From contig OY728128.1 in the NCBI GenBank assembly GCA_963277665.1, positions 1,349,194,356 through 1,349,258,355 of the forward strand: DNA of 64,000 bases, read 5' to 3'. The stretch comes from Viscum album. Lineage: Eukaryota; Streptophyta; Magnoliopsida; Santalales; Viscaceae. A model generated the notes under the pieces. That model was given only the letters and a program-made list of their open reading frames with translations, was not told the DNA's origin and searched no databases. Of the stretch, positions 21,130-33,700 are shown in pieces (position 1 is the first letter of the stretch; each line of letters begins with the position of its first letter). The position numbers were made by a program, and so were the translations under genes.

Positions 21130-21430
21130 TTATTTCTGATTGAATATATACATTAAACTCTTGTGATTAGTATATATTTCACACTTTACACCATAAAAAT
21201 GATGCCTCCAAATTTTCAAATAGAAAACAACAACAGCTAATTCCAAATCATGTGTAGGGTAATTTACCTCATGACTTATCAACTGACGTGAAGCATAAGC
21301 AATTACCTGATCACTCTTCATTAGGACGCAACCAAGTCCATTCACTGAAGCATCAATATAGATAACAAACTCACCATTCCAGGAAGGAAGTGACAAAACT
21401 GGAGCATTCACCGATATTCTTTTCAATTCC
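21130..21430 (-). pseudogene. E1 RNase H domain
   Basis: The reading includes [17 protein letters not shown] (first catalytic aspartate region), [20 protein letters not shown], then [18 protein letters not shown] and the [10 protein letters not shown] segment with the next aspartate position changed to asparagine (family form TDHKSL). The enzyme would remove the RNA strand after reverse transcription. The sequence between RT and this domain contains stops. Confidence 0.85.
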
Positions 21431-21689
21431 TGAAAACAATCATCACATTAATTTGTCTAGATGAACTTAACACCATTTCGAGTTAACTCAGTCATTGGAC
21501 GAGAAAACCGTGACAAATGTTCAACAAACCTTCAGTAATAGCCTGCCAAACCAAGAAAACTACAGATCTAGGTTATATTTGTGGGTCTTGGACATTCTTC
21601 AACAACTTTTGTTTTATAAGGATCAACGGTTATGCCATTTTTTGAAACAATGTGACCAAGGAATGAAATTTATTTTAACCAAAACTCAC

Positions 21690-22321
21690 ACTTGCTGAAT
21701 TTTCCATACAATTTCTTTTCTTTTATGGTTTTCCAGATAACCCGTAAATGACTTTCATGCTCCTCTTTACTTATAGAAAACACCAAAATATCATCAATGA
21801 AAAATATCCAAAAACTTATCCCAGAAATCATGGAAAATTCTATTCATAAGGTCCATGAATACAGCAGGTGCATCGGTTAACCCAAAAGGCATAACTACAA
21901 ATTCATAACGGCTATATCTAGTACGAAACACAGTCTTTGGAACGTCCGCTTCTTTTACATTAAACTGATGGTACACCGACCTCAAGTCAATTTTTGAAAA
22001 ATACTGAGCTTCCTAGAGATGATCAAACAAATCATTGATATGAGGAAAAGGATATTTGTTCTTAACAGTGATTTTATTCAATTCTCTATAATCAATGCAA
22101 AGTCTCATTAAACCATCATTCTTTTTAACTAACAATACAGGTGCACCCCATGGTGATGTGCTTGGTCGAATGAAAGCATTATTTAATAACTCCGGAAATT
22201 TATTATTTAACTCTAAAAGTTCAACATGAGCCATTCGATAAGGGGGTTTTGAAATTGGCTTAGAATACAGAACTAAATCAACAGTAAATTCAACTACCTT
22301 ATCATGTATAATACCAGTCAA
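21690..22321 (-). pseudogene. E1 reverse transcriptase
   Basis: Fragments in order are: [60 protein letters not shown] (22,321-22,013); [31 protein letters not shown] (21,985-21,794); and, one frame over, the polymerase box FIDDILVF (21,806-21,783). The catalytic aspartate pair is present, but a frameshift just before it and a stop near 22,015 break the protein. Downstream ESHLRV-type sequence continues the thumb region. Confidence 0.85.
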
Positions 22322-22788
22322 CTCATCAAAAAAAAATCAAGATACTCATTTACCACTGGGACATCGTTAATATGAACATTTCCTTTATTTTCAACAATAT
22401 GTACAAAGTAACATTCATTTACATCTTTTTCTGGTTTCTCAACTTCTTGATATGTTATCAAAAGCAATGGTTCATTCATGTACACAAACTGAAAATCTTT
22501 TTGAAAAGAAACCTCTTTAACTCTGCAGTAAATCTTATCATGATAAATAGAAAGCCAATCCATGCCCAAAATAACATCAAACTCTACTAGAGAAAAAACA
22601 ATAAGGATTGCAGGTAGATTCTTTCCGCACACAAGGATAGGAAGGTTCTTATAATTTCTTATTGTCTCAACGTTCCCTCCAGGTGATTTTACCATATGTT
22701 CCTGATTCATATCTTGAGATGAAATTCCCAATTTACTAGAAAGCTTCTCAGAAATGAAAGATTGTGTAGACCCTGAATCAAACAACAC
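22318..22788 (-). pseudogene. E1 aspartic protease
   Basis: The reading starts with FDSGSTQSFISEKL, where DSG replaces the retroviral DTG, an accepted active-site variant. It continues with VEFDVILGMDWLS. The frame is open for about 156 codons and ends just as the RT frame begins. The enzyme would cut the polyprotein into its parts. The open frame here looks less damaged than the rest of E1. Confidence 0.85.
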
Positions 22789-22989
22789 ATTGGCATAATC
22801 TTAACAAACTAATAGTGTACATGATACTACTTCATTCGATGGACCAACGTCTGCTGAAGTAGTTGCAAAGGATTTCACCACCCCTTTCTGCTTGTAGTCT
22901 GGATGCTTTCCCCTAGTTGAGTTTTTGTTAGAAACTCATTTTTATAATGACCCATTTCATTACACTTAAAACATATTACCGCTTGCTTT

Positions 22990-23904
22990 TCATTGCCTAC
23001 TTGATCATCTTACTTAGAGTTAGAGAAATTTGACCAGACTTACCACACCGAAAGCACTTTCCAGACTTGGATAAACATTTTCCAGGATGCATTTTACCAC
23101 ACTTCACACAAGATAGATATTTTTTTTCTTACCTCCTGGCTTCTTTGTTGAATTCATTCCCTTTTCCTGCCAAGTGGACCTCTTATTATGTTGTTTGTCA
23201 AAGAACACCTGATCATCAGCAAACTCCATTTCCACCTTCTCCGCACATCAAGAAAGTTTTTCATAACTTTTGAACTCACGAGAAGCTAAAGCCCTTTGAT
23301 ACTTTGGCTTTAACCCTGACTAATAACTGTTGATTTTAGTATCAAGATCTCGTATGAAATTTGGAGCATACCTTCCTAGTCGAGTGAACTTTTCTTCATA
23401 AGTAGCCATTGAGTCATCCTCCTACCACAATTCAAGGAATTGATTTTCTATCCTAAGATGAACCATCGTAGGAAAATATTTTCCAAGAAAAATACCTTTG
23501 AATTCATCCAAGTGAAGATCATCAATCTCATCACTATCCATGATATTTTTCGCCATCGACCACCACTGATCAGCTTCACCTTCAAAATAATAAACAAAAA
23601 GACTGATCTTTTGATGTTATGAACACCCCATAACATCAAAAATCTTCTCTAGTTCTTTAATCCACCCTACAGCTAGCACACGGTCAGATGATCCACTGAA
23701 TGATGGGGGATGTTGCCTCATAAAATGTTCCACCACTGACATGGTCCTCTGCGGTTGATCTGGCTGATCTCGTGCATGCATACCACCACCATTTATAGCC
23801 TGATTCAAATGTTCCATCGCTGCAACAAATTGTTCAGTTCCAATTCCGACCATCTCAGGTTGCTGATTTGGAAGGTTTTCTTCCTCCTGATGTCGTCCTA
23901 ACAT
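22990..23904 (-). pseudogene. gag: E1 gag with zinc knuckle
   Basis: The gag start region at 23,904-23,617 includes FMRQHPPSFSGSSD and WIKELEKIFDVMGC. The continuation shifts frames several times. A cysteine-rich nucleocapsid region lies at 23,112-23,035 with CVKCGKMHPGKC and then CFRCGKSGQ, where the last ligands of the second knuckle are lost. The primer-binding site lies about 165 bases upstream. It is broken by stops and shifts throughout its middle. Confidence 0.8.
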
Positions 23905-24068
23905 ATCTTCCTTTTTTCATCTGTGGAAAACCATTCTGAACAAACATGTCTTAGATGAAGCAACATGGCAATCTTCAAATGCTATATCATTTCAATTTGA
24001 CCATTTAAAAAAATATTTTTGGATAATAATTTAATAGAATTATAACTCCTAAAATTTTCTAAACCGAA

Positions 24069-24079
24069 CTCTGATACCA
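24069..24079 (-). other. E1 primer-binding site (initiator tRNA-Met)
   Basis: The minus strand reads TGGTATCAGAG two bases after the end of the 5' LTR. This complements the 3' end of plant initiator methionine tRNA and fixes the element's orientation. Confidence 0.9.
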
Positions 24080-24924
24080 ACTATAAGGCCCTGACCTTAA
24101 ACATTACTTAATATTGAATTAAATGAATAATTCACATTGAGGAACTTTTTAGGTTTAGAGTTTTATAGAATTAGATCATAACTATTACATCTCAAAATAT
24201 TACAAAGTAGACACTTCTACATAGTTTCCCTTTTTTTCAAAACATGATCTCTTGAAAAAAAGAGTCATGTCTAGATTCATGTTTAAGATAGTATGACTTT
24301 TCCTTTATCCCATCCTTTATATGTCTCTCATATGGCATTAACTAATCAAATCACTTTGAGGGGGCGGTAGTCCGCACTACCAAAAATAAAATTATCGCCA
24401 TTATCCACAATGGAAATCATAAAGGTATTACATAAATGAAAAATATATAAGCATAAGGAAAACATAAAAATAATATATATAATATATAAATATAGTGACA
24501 TCTTAATGGCCACCATGAAATGTGTTAAAATAAAATAGAACAATCATCATATCATGAGGCAGTAATTCGCCACCCATAGAAACAGTATGTTCTTTAACCA
24601 TTAGATGATAGTGTGTGTAGGAGTAAATAAAATCCTTCTCATAACAACATCCTAGTATGTTGAAGATACTGGTATTTTTACAAAATAAAGGAATAAAAAG
24701 AGTTTATAGGGTTGGAGAAGAAAAATAAAACAAAATAACATAAGAGAATACATTACCTTTAAATCAGGTAACTCCCTTTGGTTTGAACCAAAAGGGTTTG
24801 TTGAATATCTTTCTGCCTAAGGTAAGGATTCTAGGATGGGGAGAGGGATTTGGATAGATAAAATGAGCAGATCGTGGCTAAGTCAAAGGCTTGAGAGGTG
24901 TGGGTAATGGGGTAGAGGTGGGTG

Positions 24925-24940
24925 CCTTTTATAAGAGGGA
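24925..24940 (-). promoter_or_regulatory. TATA box of E1 5' LTR
   Basis: CCTCTTATAAAAGG on the minus strand is the same as in the 3' LTR. From here transcription would run through the leader to gag. Confidence 0.55.
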
Positions 24941-25232
24941 GGATTGGCACTCTTGGAAAGTTATAAAATGTTTATTATTATATAATTTTTTTCAGATTTT
25001 AAAAGTCCAAAAAGGATATATTTATACGATATGGTTATAAGGGTTTGAAATCCACCCATCTAATAGGTTTTTGACAAGTGTAGGTCTTATATTTTACATT
25101 ATCTTTTCATTTTTTTTAAATTGTTAACTATGAGGTAATCGCTGCATCATCATGGTGTCGTAAATAATTTAATTTATTTAATGTTTAAAAATTATAAAAA
25201 AATATCAAGATTTAGGAAATTTTTTATCTTTA

Positions 25233-25400
25233 TAATGAATATTTATAGTAAAAAATGTGACATGTATAACCCCATGTAGAAATTGTTTTAGTAAAACAAT
25301 ACATGTTTGTGACATTTTTATTTTAACTTTAAATAAAAAGTTATTAATGTCATTTTCTTATCCAAGTGGCTCCATGGGGTCCCCAAGTTGACCCATGGAT
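25233..25400. repeat. Near-identical block shared by the two E1 LTRs (right copy)
   Basis: This is the counterpart of 11,283-11,450, with three differences in 168 bases. Confidence 0.75.
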
Positions 25401-26554
25401 TTTCGTGGTCATCCATGGCACATAAAATAAGGGTGAGACATGTTTCTAGGTAATTTCATACTATTAAAACATTATTTTTACCTTAAATTACACTAATTAC
25501 CTCTAATCGCAGTCAATAAAACTTAAAAGTTACTATTCGCAATAAATTATTTTCATCCCATTGAGCCAAATTTTACATCCTAATAACAACCATATATTTC
25601 ATATTTTTGAAATTCAAATCATAGATCTGGTAATATTTCATTTAAAGAAAAAATCAGTTTTATAACTACCACTTAGTGGTTTCACTATTCATCAAAAATT
25701 GAAGTTTTTCAAAAAAATACCAAAAATTCACCCCAAGATATATTTAATATTATGAAATTAAAAATGATGTCTATTTTAAAAAATTGAAAACATAGAAGTT
25801 TCATTAATTAATTTAATAATTAATTCCTGTTTTAAAAACAAATAGCGTGTTTTTATGAAATAATATCTATCAAAAGATTGACACTTATTTAAGTCCAATT
25901 TCAATGTGAAATTAATTCCAATGGCCACCATTGGATTAAATGGTAAAAATATATTCTAATTTCATTTTAACCCAATTCAAAAGATAATCTATTCTTATAA
26001 ATAAATTCGATTAAAAAGTGGTTTTTAATTAAAATACCACATTTTTCACTTATTCATTAAAAATTAACTTTATTGGATAATTAAAAAAACATATACAAAG
26101 TAAATTTTGAGGTCTCTATTCTAAAGAGGGATTTCATTTGATTCAATATAATATATAAAAGTGACCAAATCTATTTTTAAGGAGGGTTTTCCATCAAAAG
26201 TTATTAGTCGACCTTTTGGGGAATATTAGAGTATTTATGCTTAAAATTGAATTCTTTTCTTATTTTAAGACTTTATCTTTTATTGGATAAATGTAAAAAC
26301 ATTTAAAAAACATATATAATCATATTTTAGTTATTTATATTCATTCCCACCAAAAATACGGCTACGTGTTAACAACCATTTAATGAAATATTATTATATT
26401 ACTAGTGTACAACGTAAGATTTCAAAGAAATTTGTTGTTGCGTATCGGGTATGCTATCAAATATAGCAACCCCATTAAAGATAAATTAATATTTAATTCA
26501 CAAATATTAATAAATATTAAAATGTTTTATTCATTATTTACTTGGGATGTTACA

Positions 26555-28112
26555 GCAATTTCCTATAGGTGAGGTGTACATAGTTGGACAATGTTTTGGA
26601 CATTATTTACTTCAACCATCTAATTTTTTTCATTACCTCAGTTATGTTTTATGAATTGGTTCTCATTTTTATTTATCATTAAATTTAAAATTAATTACTA
26701 TATTTTTCATACACGTACCATATAGAATATTATTCTCAATGGATCGAATAACTGAAATGGTATATAAGATATCAAGTTCTAATACATTCAATTATTCCTT
26801 AGGATTCTAATTTGGTAATAATAATTATGACATGATTTTTCAATATTTGATAATTATTATACATCTCAATTGTGTTTAGATATATATAGAAGATATTATG
26901 ATTTAAATATTTTTAAAATTGACATCATGGATGCAGTAAAATGTGATCATCTTAGAGTACCCCTGTTGTAGTTTGTTTCCATATACGTGAATTTCTATAA
27001 TAAATATTTTTAATTATTTAATCAAAATTTATATTTAATCAATTAATTAATTTTATAGTAATTTATCTAAAAAATATTTCTATCCAATAAAATTTCACTT
27101 TTTTATGTATTATTTCCACTAAATACATTTCAAAATAATATAATTATTTTAACATAAAAGAAATATTTGAATATTGGTCTAAAAGATTCAAAAACGCGGA
27201 GATCACTTGTGTGTTTTACAATTCCATAATGATTAAGATCAAATATATAAATATAAAACACTATTCATTATACTATTATTATTCATTAATATATTAAATT
27301 TTTTAAAAAATTGGATTTTTAAATTATTTTTCCCTATAAATGTGAAGAATCTTGGATATCCTCTTTATTATGGGGTGTTGGAAGACAATTTGGTATATTG
27401 TTAAAGTGGTATGTACTTTATCAGGATTTTTAATATAATTTTATCATTTTACATCATTTTTGATTATTATTATTTTAAATTAAAATTGGTCCTCGATTGT
27501 GTTAATAGGGCTCACAATCCGATAGTGGAACCATAAAATCATGATTATGTTAAAGGTTAGGTATTTTACAAATATAATAGTGAAAATATGGATTCTATTA
27601 TATTTCATCATAATTTATTTTTTAAATATTGTTTTATAAACCTTGTTTCATCATTAACAAGTTATTGTTGAATATGGATTATTTTTTTTAAGATTATGTT
27701 TTGAGATAATCTTCACAAAAAACATATATTAAAGGATGTTTTTTATTATAACATATATAATATAAAAAATTGTTATGTTTTAAATTCATAACCTTTTATT
27801 TTGTGGTTTATGATATTTTTTATATATACATATAATGACATAATTTATGTACAAATATTTTTACTAATATTTATTTTGTTTGAGTAATTTTTATATTTCT
27901 TAAAATTTAGGTGTATATTTTCAAAAATATGTGTAAAAGTTATCAAAGACTTTTTTTGCCCATATAAAATTTCTATAGTGTTTTCACTAAATGTAGTTCT
28001 GTAATTTTATATTGTGGGTGTGGGATTATTTTATTTTTGAATATATCAAAAAACAACATTAAATATCATTTTTCATAAATTATATGTTGAAAGACCACAT
28101 GAAATAATTAGG
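26555..28112. other. AT-rich DNA between E1 and CACTA-A, nothing recognised
   Basis: No open frame longer than chance, no transposon terminus and no RNA gene was seen. It should be the sequence that once joined the DNA left of 10,130, but it shows no clear domain continuity with it. Confidence 0.5.
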
Positions 28113-28230
28113 CACAATACAACATAAATTGGGTTTAGCGGCTGTTTTGTTGCGGTGGTTCACAAAATCGCTGCTAAATTTTTCTGAAAAAGGTTTCGTG
28201 GTGGATTTCAATAAACCACCTCAAAACCCA
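28113..28230. repeat. CACTA-A left terminus and subterminal repeats
   Basis: A degenerate terminal motif is followed by TTTAGCGGCTG, TTGCGGTGG and TCGCTGCTAAA, inverted copies of which are abundant at 39,590-39,990. These are the likely transposase-binding sites. Confidence 0.6.
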
Positions 28231-28234
28231 TATT

Positions 28235-28475
28235 TTTTTAAAAATTCCGGACCCTTCCCTACCCCAACAACTGTTTCCCCCAACCCCGGACCCCTTGCGA
28301 TCCCTTATTCCAGAAACCCCTCCGGCGACCCCGCGACATCTTTGGCAAACGCGCGACCTCCGTCTTTGCCAACCCCATGACCAGCATCTAGGGCAGAGCC
28401 TGTGACTAGAGACCTCGGTGACCCGCGAACCCCTTCTCCTGGCGACCCTTCTCACTACGACTGCGACCCCAAAGT
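28235..28475. other. C-rich segment behind the CACTA-A left end
   Basis: About 240 bases are rich in CCCC and in GCGACC/GGCGACCC motifs on the plus strand, in a strongly AT-rich neighbourhood. An 83-codon open frame here (28,129-28,380) crosses the terminal repeats and is most likely a by-product of composition. It could be GC-rich subterminal repeat, a non-coding first exon, or a captured fragment. Confidence 0.45.
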
Positions 28476-29644
28476 GATTTTTCCATTGTGATAACATTTA
28501 TTATCTTTTTTTACAATATTTTTTGCAATATATGATTATGATTTGATTAGAATGTTTGTTACTACAAGTTTTAGAATGTTAATTTGAATAAAATTGTTAA
28601 TTTGATACCTAATTCATGTTTAATTGAAATTTTTATTCCATGTGTTAATGGAATTGGATAATGAAAATGAATCTGGAAATACATATTAATGATAATAATA
28701 AAGAGGTATGTTAATGGAAATTTTCATCCTTAAAATTCAATGAAACATGATGTTTTGATTGAAATAATATTTAAATAATTAATAGGTTATGGTAGCTAAT
28801 TTCATATGTTTCTCATAGTTTTAACCTATGATAATTGAATTAGTTAATTCAAAATAGAAATAAAACTGGTTGTTTGATAAAGATAACTGTTTGGGGTCGG
28901 GCGAGCCTATTTTCATGTGATGTTCAAATACATTGTTTCTTGGGCCTATATACCCTATTGACTCTTTTTATTGTTTATTTACTTCAATATTTTCTTTCTA
29001 ATTGTTTATTTATATATGATTCGTTTTGATCAGGGGATGGATGAAGATTGAAGGTATATGGTTAATAAGACATGGGTTTTTAGTTGTAGTTGGCAAGTGA
29101 TATGGTGGATGCATAGAGATATGCATGGTGTATTGGGATTTATGTAATGGGCTGAACATGTGATTTCCAATTATTATATTAAAATATAGGATAATTTCTT
29201 AAGAAAAAAGATTATTTAAATTCAGTTTTTGATTTCCGATTATTTATTGGAAATGGACACTTTAGTGGTGTCCTTGGTAGAGACTCTTATGTAAGGGTAG
29301 CATGGGAATTTTTTGAGTTTTCATGGAATATAACCACATGCATTCTCCATAGACCTCCTTTTTTATGAGGGATTAGTTGATTGGATTTTGAGCCTAGTGA
29401 ATTTTGTAATCATAACATGGTGTTAGGTTTGATGCATTCTCATTTTAAGTTGATATCCTTTGGTAGGTAGTGACCTTAAATCATTAATACCTTTCTATTA
29501 AAAGGAGTTTTCTGATGCTTAGTTCTGTTTAGGTGTTGTTTCCCCTCATATGACTCTTTAGTTCTAATGAAACCCTTTTTTGTGGTTATTGTGTTTTTGG
29601 CCATTTTTATTTTCATGAGTATCGAGAAATGCTCAATTTTAGTA

Positions 29645-30163
29645 GGATAGGCTTACCTCAAGAAATGCCATCTGCTTTTTAGGTCACATGACCCTTTATT
29701 TTCCTCAGCGTTGGACAACAATGTATGATTTCATTCATGTTGATGGTCGTCTAAGTCAATATGATGTTGGTTTAAATCTATTTTATGTACCTTCTAATTC
29801 ATTAATGAATTGGGTGGAAAAACTATGTATATTAATCAGCATGTGACAATTTCTTATGGATCCAATGATAACATGCTTACATCTATGTCTTTCCTGTCGA
29901 GTTCTAAATGTTGTAATGAATGTATGGAGTTTAATTAAATCATTGAACCATGGGCTATTTTTAAGGTGTTGGGTCATCAATGGAGTTGAGTGACCTATGA
30001 ATTAAATAATAAACTATGTCTCAAAGCATTGGAGGACTTCAAAAAGAATAAGTTGTTTTGATATGCAGTTCGGTTTGTTTTTGGCAATCTTTATGATTGT
30101 TATGACGTAATGAGTGTTCTTGAGGGGAGAATCAAACGTATGTTTAACGTGAATATGATATAG
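29645..30163 (+). pseudogene. Unidentified decayed coding block inside CACTA-A
   Basis: Two joined frames read like real protein. The first, about 29,645-29,848, includes CFLGHMTLYFPQRWTTMYDF and FYVPSNS. A frameshift near 29,798 leads to a second frame that runs to 30,163 (122 codons) with only four stops. It includes SNDNMLTSMSFLS, CCNECMEFN, EPWAIFKVLGH, KALEDFKKNKLF and YAVRFVFGNLYDCYDVM. Two of the four stops are TGA, which could be C-to-T changes of CGA; the others are a TAA and a TAG. I do not recognise the family. It lies upstream of the TNP2 gene in the same orientation, so it could be an extra transposon gene or a captured host gene fragment. Confidence 0.5.
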
Positions 30164-30770
30164 ATAACTTATTAGTGGCACATATATCTCTAATTTTGAT
30201 AACTTGGACACTCTAAAGGTGGGGAGAATCTTGTCATTTTTGTTAAACATGTGTCTTTCCCAATAGAATAAACACAACCTACGATGTCATTTGAAAAATG
30301 GAAATTTTTTCTAGAATTTCTTTTCAGCTCTCATGTCTTAAATCATTTCAGTTATTGCATGGAGATACGACTTTGATATGGTTTGTTGTGTGTGAAATCA
30401 TTGAAAAACATCATTCCTCTTGGAGGACATCTACGGTCAAGCCTAAAAAATCACATAATGTCTCAGGTTTAAATGGAATTATGATCGGTTTCAATCACAC
30501 ATCAATGAGGATTTGTTTGAGGCAACATAAATGTGTGATTGATAGTGTAATTATAAGTGTTTAACCCAATATTCTTATTACTCCTCAATGAGGTGTTGAC
30601 GTTTTCTCCTGTGGAACAGACTTGTTCGGTTGGTCTGAAGTGGTAAATGTGATCAATGAATCATCTTTAATATATTATGCATACCTTATGATCAATGGGT
30701 CATCTTTATTATATTATGTTTCTATAATATTACACTATCATATATTTTGTGTAGGAACATTGTGATATAC

Positions 30771-33700
30771 ATGGATTAAAGCTGGATAACATTACCGAGT
30801 AACACAGCTCAGTATGTTAAGGGATTAAATGAGTTTTTAGATTTTTCAATTTCTAATAGATCTGCTAAAGGGAGAGTAAAATGTCCATGTCCTAAATGTA
30901 AATCTAGAACATGGTTGAAGATAGATAAAGTTTATGAATATTTAATACTGAATCATTTCCCTAGTCAATATTTATGTTGTATTTGGCATGGATAATCGAA
31001 CTCTACAAAAAGATTGAGCACTGATGTTAATCCACGGAATGAGGTCCCATGTTCTTCGACAATGGAAAATGAAATGAAAAACCTCATAAATGATGCATTC
31101 GGCACTGCAAGACACCACTATCTACATCAAAACATATCAGAACAACTAGAAGAGGGTGCTACAAATTACAACATGACAAGTGATTTTTTTTTGAAATTTT
31201 AACAGAGGCAGATCAAGATTGTATCATATCATTGGATCCTGATCTTTATTCTATGGATCCAAATGTAAGATAAAACGTCATTGAGGAAAATGTCTATCAT
31301 GATTTAGTTGACGATGGAAATCAAGAGTTTTATAGTGGGTGTTTGAAAATTTAAAGCATTCATTTCTGTAGAATTTGTACCATATCAAATGTCAATGTGG
31401 AATAACAAATAAGGTAATGTCCATGATATTGGAATTGATTCACGAAGCATTTCTGGAAGCAAAAATCCCAGAATATTTTTACGATATGAAAAAAAGTTGT
31501 TAACAATATTGGTCTGAATTATACAAAAATACATGTGTGTCCTAATGATTGTATACTTTATTTGGGAGAGGATTCAAGTAGACTGAATGGCAAGAAATGT
31601 TCTTCTTCTAGATGGCAGGAAAAGGGTGATGTTGGAAGTTTGAATGGACATAATTTCATGGAGAAGAAGAAAAGGAACACACCTAAATGGTTTTGCATTA
31701 CTTTCCTTTAAATCTTCAATTATAATGATTATTCATGTCATCGAAAATGGTTGAATACATGAAGTTGAATTCTACAGATAATAACAATAATGGGTTAATG
31801 AGACATCCATGAGATTTTCATTTGGGGAAGACATTTGATTCATTACATCTAGATTTCTCAAATGATCCTAGGAATGTTCGATTTGGATTGGCTACTGATG
31901 GATTCAACCCATTTGGGACTTTGAGTACCAGTTATAAGATTGGGCCAGTTGTTTTGATCCCTTATAATTTGCCTTCGTGGATGTGTATACAACAAACATC
32001 TATTATCCTTTCTATGATTATTCCTAGAAAACCAATTCCTAGAAATGATATTGATGTATACTTTTAGCCTTTTATTGATTAATTGCAGGAGTTATGGAGC
32101 AACGGTGTTGAGACATTTGATGCTTCTTCTAAAACAATGTTCAAAATTCATGATGCATTAATGTAGACCATTACTGACTTCCCTGGGGTTCATTATTTAT
32201 CTAGTTGGAACACTTACATGGGTTTGGATTGTCCCATTTGAAACTTTTATTTTGAGCCCAAACGGCTACCTCACATTAGAAAATGGTGCTTCTTATGTCA
32301 TTGAATATTCCTCGATGCATCTCATAGATTTTGGCTGAAAAGATCAAAATTTAATGGTTCCATTGATCATAGACCGCCTCCAAGTTTGTTAACTGGTTAT
32401 GAAATATTTACACAGCTCGAAAATGTTGAAATAGAATTTGGGAAGGTTCATCATTTGAATGATAGAAGAAAAGGGGTCTGAAGTGCATCTTCAAGGGAAA
32501 TTGGAATGCAACATTGGAAAAAAGTATATTCTTCAAACATACTTATTGGGAATTTAATTTGTTGCGACATAATCGTGATGTGATGCATATTGAGAATAAT
32601 TTCTCTCATAATTTTATTTTCACATTGGTTAATGAGCATGGAAAGTTGAAGGATCATCTCAATGGTCGTAAAGACTTACAAGAAATGAATAAAAAACACG
32701 ATCTCTGGCCAGATGAGAATGAAAAGTATCCTCCAGAAATTTTTTCAATGAAAACTATGGATAAAGATACTTTCCTTATAATTTTAAAGAATGTTAAGGT
32801 ATCTGATGGGTATTCAAGTAACATCACGAGGTGTGTTGACTTGAAGAATCATAAGTTACATGGATTGAAAAGTCAATATTCACATATTCTGTTACAAGAG
32901 TTACTACCATTGGCATTGTGTACATTATTACCTGAAAAAATTATTTCTGTTGTACTCCAATTCTGCAAATTTTTTAGACAACTATGTGAGAAATCAATAC
33001 ATCGATTTCAGCTTGACAACCTCTAGGAGAGTTTTGTATTGACCCTTCTTGCAATGGAGATGATCTTTCCTCTGCGATTTTTTACTGTAATGGTGCTTTT
33101 AACTGTGAATTTGGTTGAGGAAGCTAAATTAGGTGGCCCCGTTCATTATTGACGGATGTATCCAATTAAGAGTTAATTTATTTATATGATTTTCAGTTAA
33201 GTAAACAATTTTTGGAACTTAATTAAATGCATAATTATATTTATTTTATTACACAGATATCTTGGGCATTTGATATCATACATGAGAAATAAAGATCAAC
33301 CAGAAGGCTCTATTGCTAAAGGATATTTGGCTGAGAAGTTTATTACATTTTGTTCTCGATACCTAGATGATATTGAGACATTATTTAATCAAGTTGGACG
33401 TGTTGACGACACATCAACTCAATCTCAAATACATCAAAAATCCAAAATATTTCCTGATATTGGCCGATCAGTTGGGATGACCTCAAATGTGACACTGACT
33501 GAATTGGAATTATTACAGGCATATAGATGTGTGATGCAGAATAGTGAAATTGCATATCCATTTATTGAAGATTTTAGGATACAAAAAAAGAGATGAATGA
33601 GAGGTTGAAAAAAAATGAGAAAGATATAACGAAAGATATTAATAAAGAGCTCTTATAATGGTTTGCACGATGTGTAAGTTCATAAATATTGCAATAAGTA

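Larger units (their letters stand above)
10130..26554 (-). mobile_element. E1: Ty3/gypsy chromovirus (Tekay/Del-type), interrupted by E2
   Basis: A complete but dead LTR retrotransposon lies on the minus strand. Its two LTRs are about 2.47 kb (10,130-12,607 and 24,082-26,554). In element orientation they start TGTAACATCCC (right copy) and end CTTATA, probably a mutated TTACA. A tRNA-iMet primer-binding site lies just inside the right LTR and a polypurine tract just inside the left one. The domain order gag, protease, RT, RNase H, integrase, chromodomain is that of chromoviruses. E2 splits the integrase at 13,717-20,525. The flanking five bases (TCTAT left, GCAAT right) do not match, so no target duplication is visible. 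The LTRs differ at roughly a tenth of positions in stretches I compared by eye, which suggests an old insertion. Confidence 0.9.
24082..26554 (-). repeat. E1 5' LTR
   Basis: This is the right-hand copy. In element orientation it begins TGTAACATCCC at 26,554 and ends CTTATA at 24,082, directly before the primer-binding site. It aligns along its full length with 10,130-12,607. Confidence 0.9.

Noticed and set aside
28129..28380. 83-codon proline-rich frame as a gene
   Set aside because: It begins inside the CACTA terminal repeat and its composition is that of the C-rich segment. No homology was recognised.
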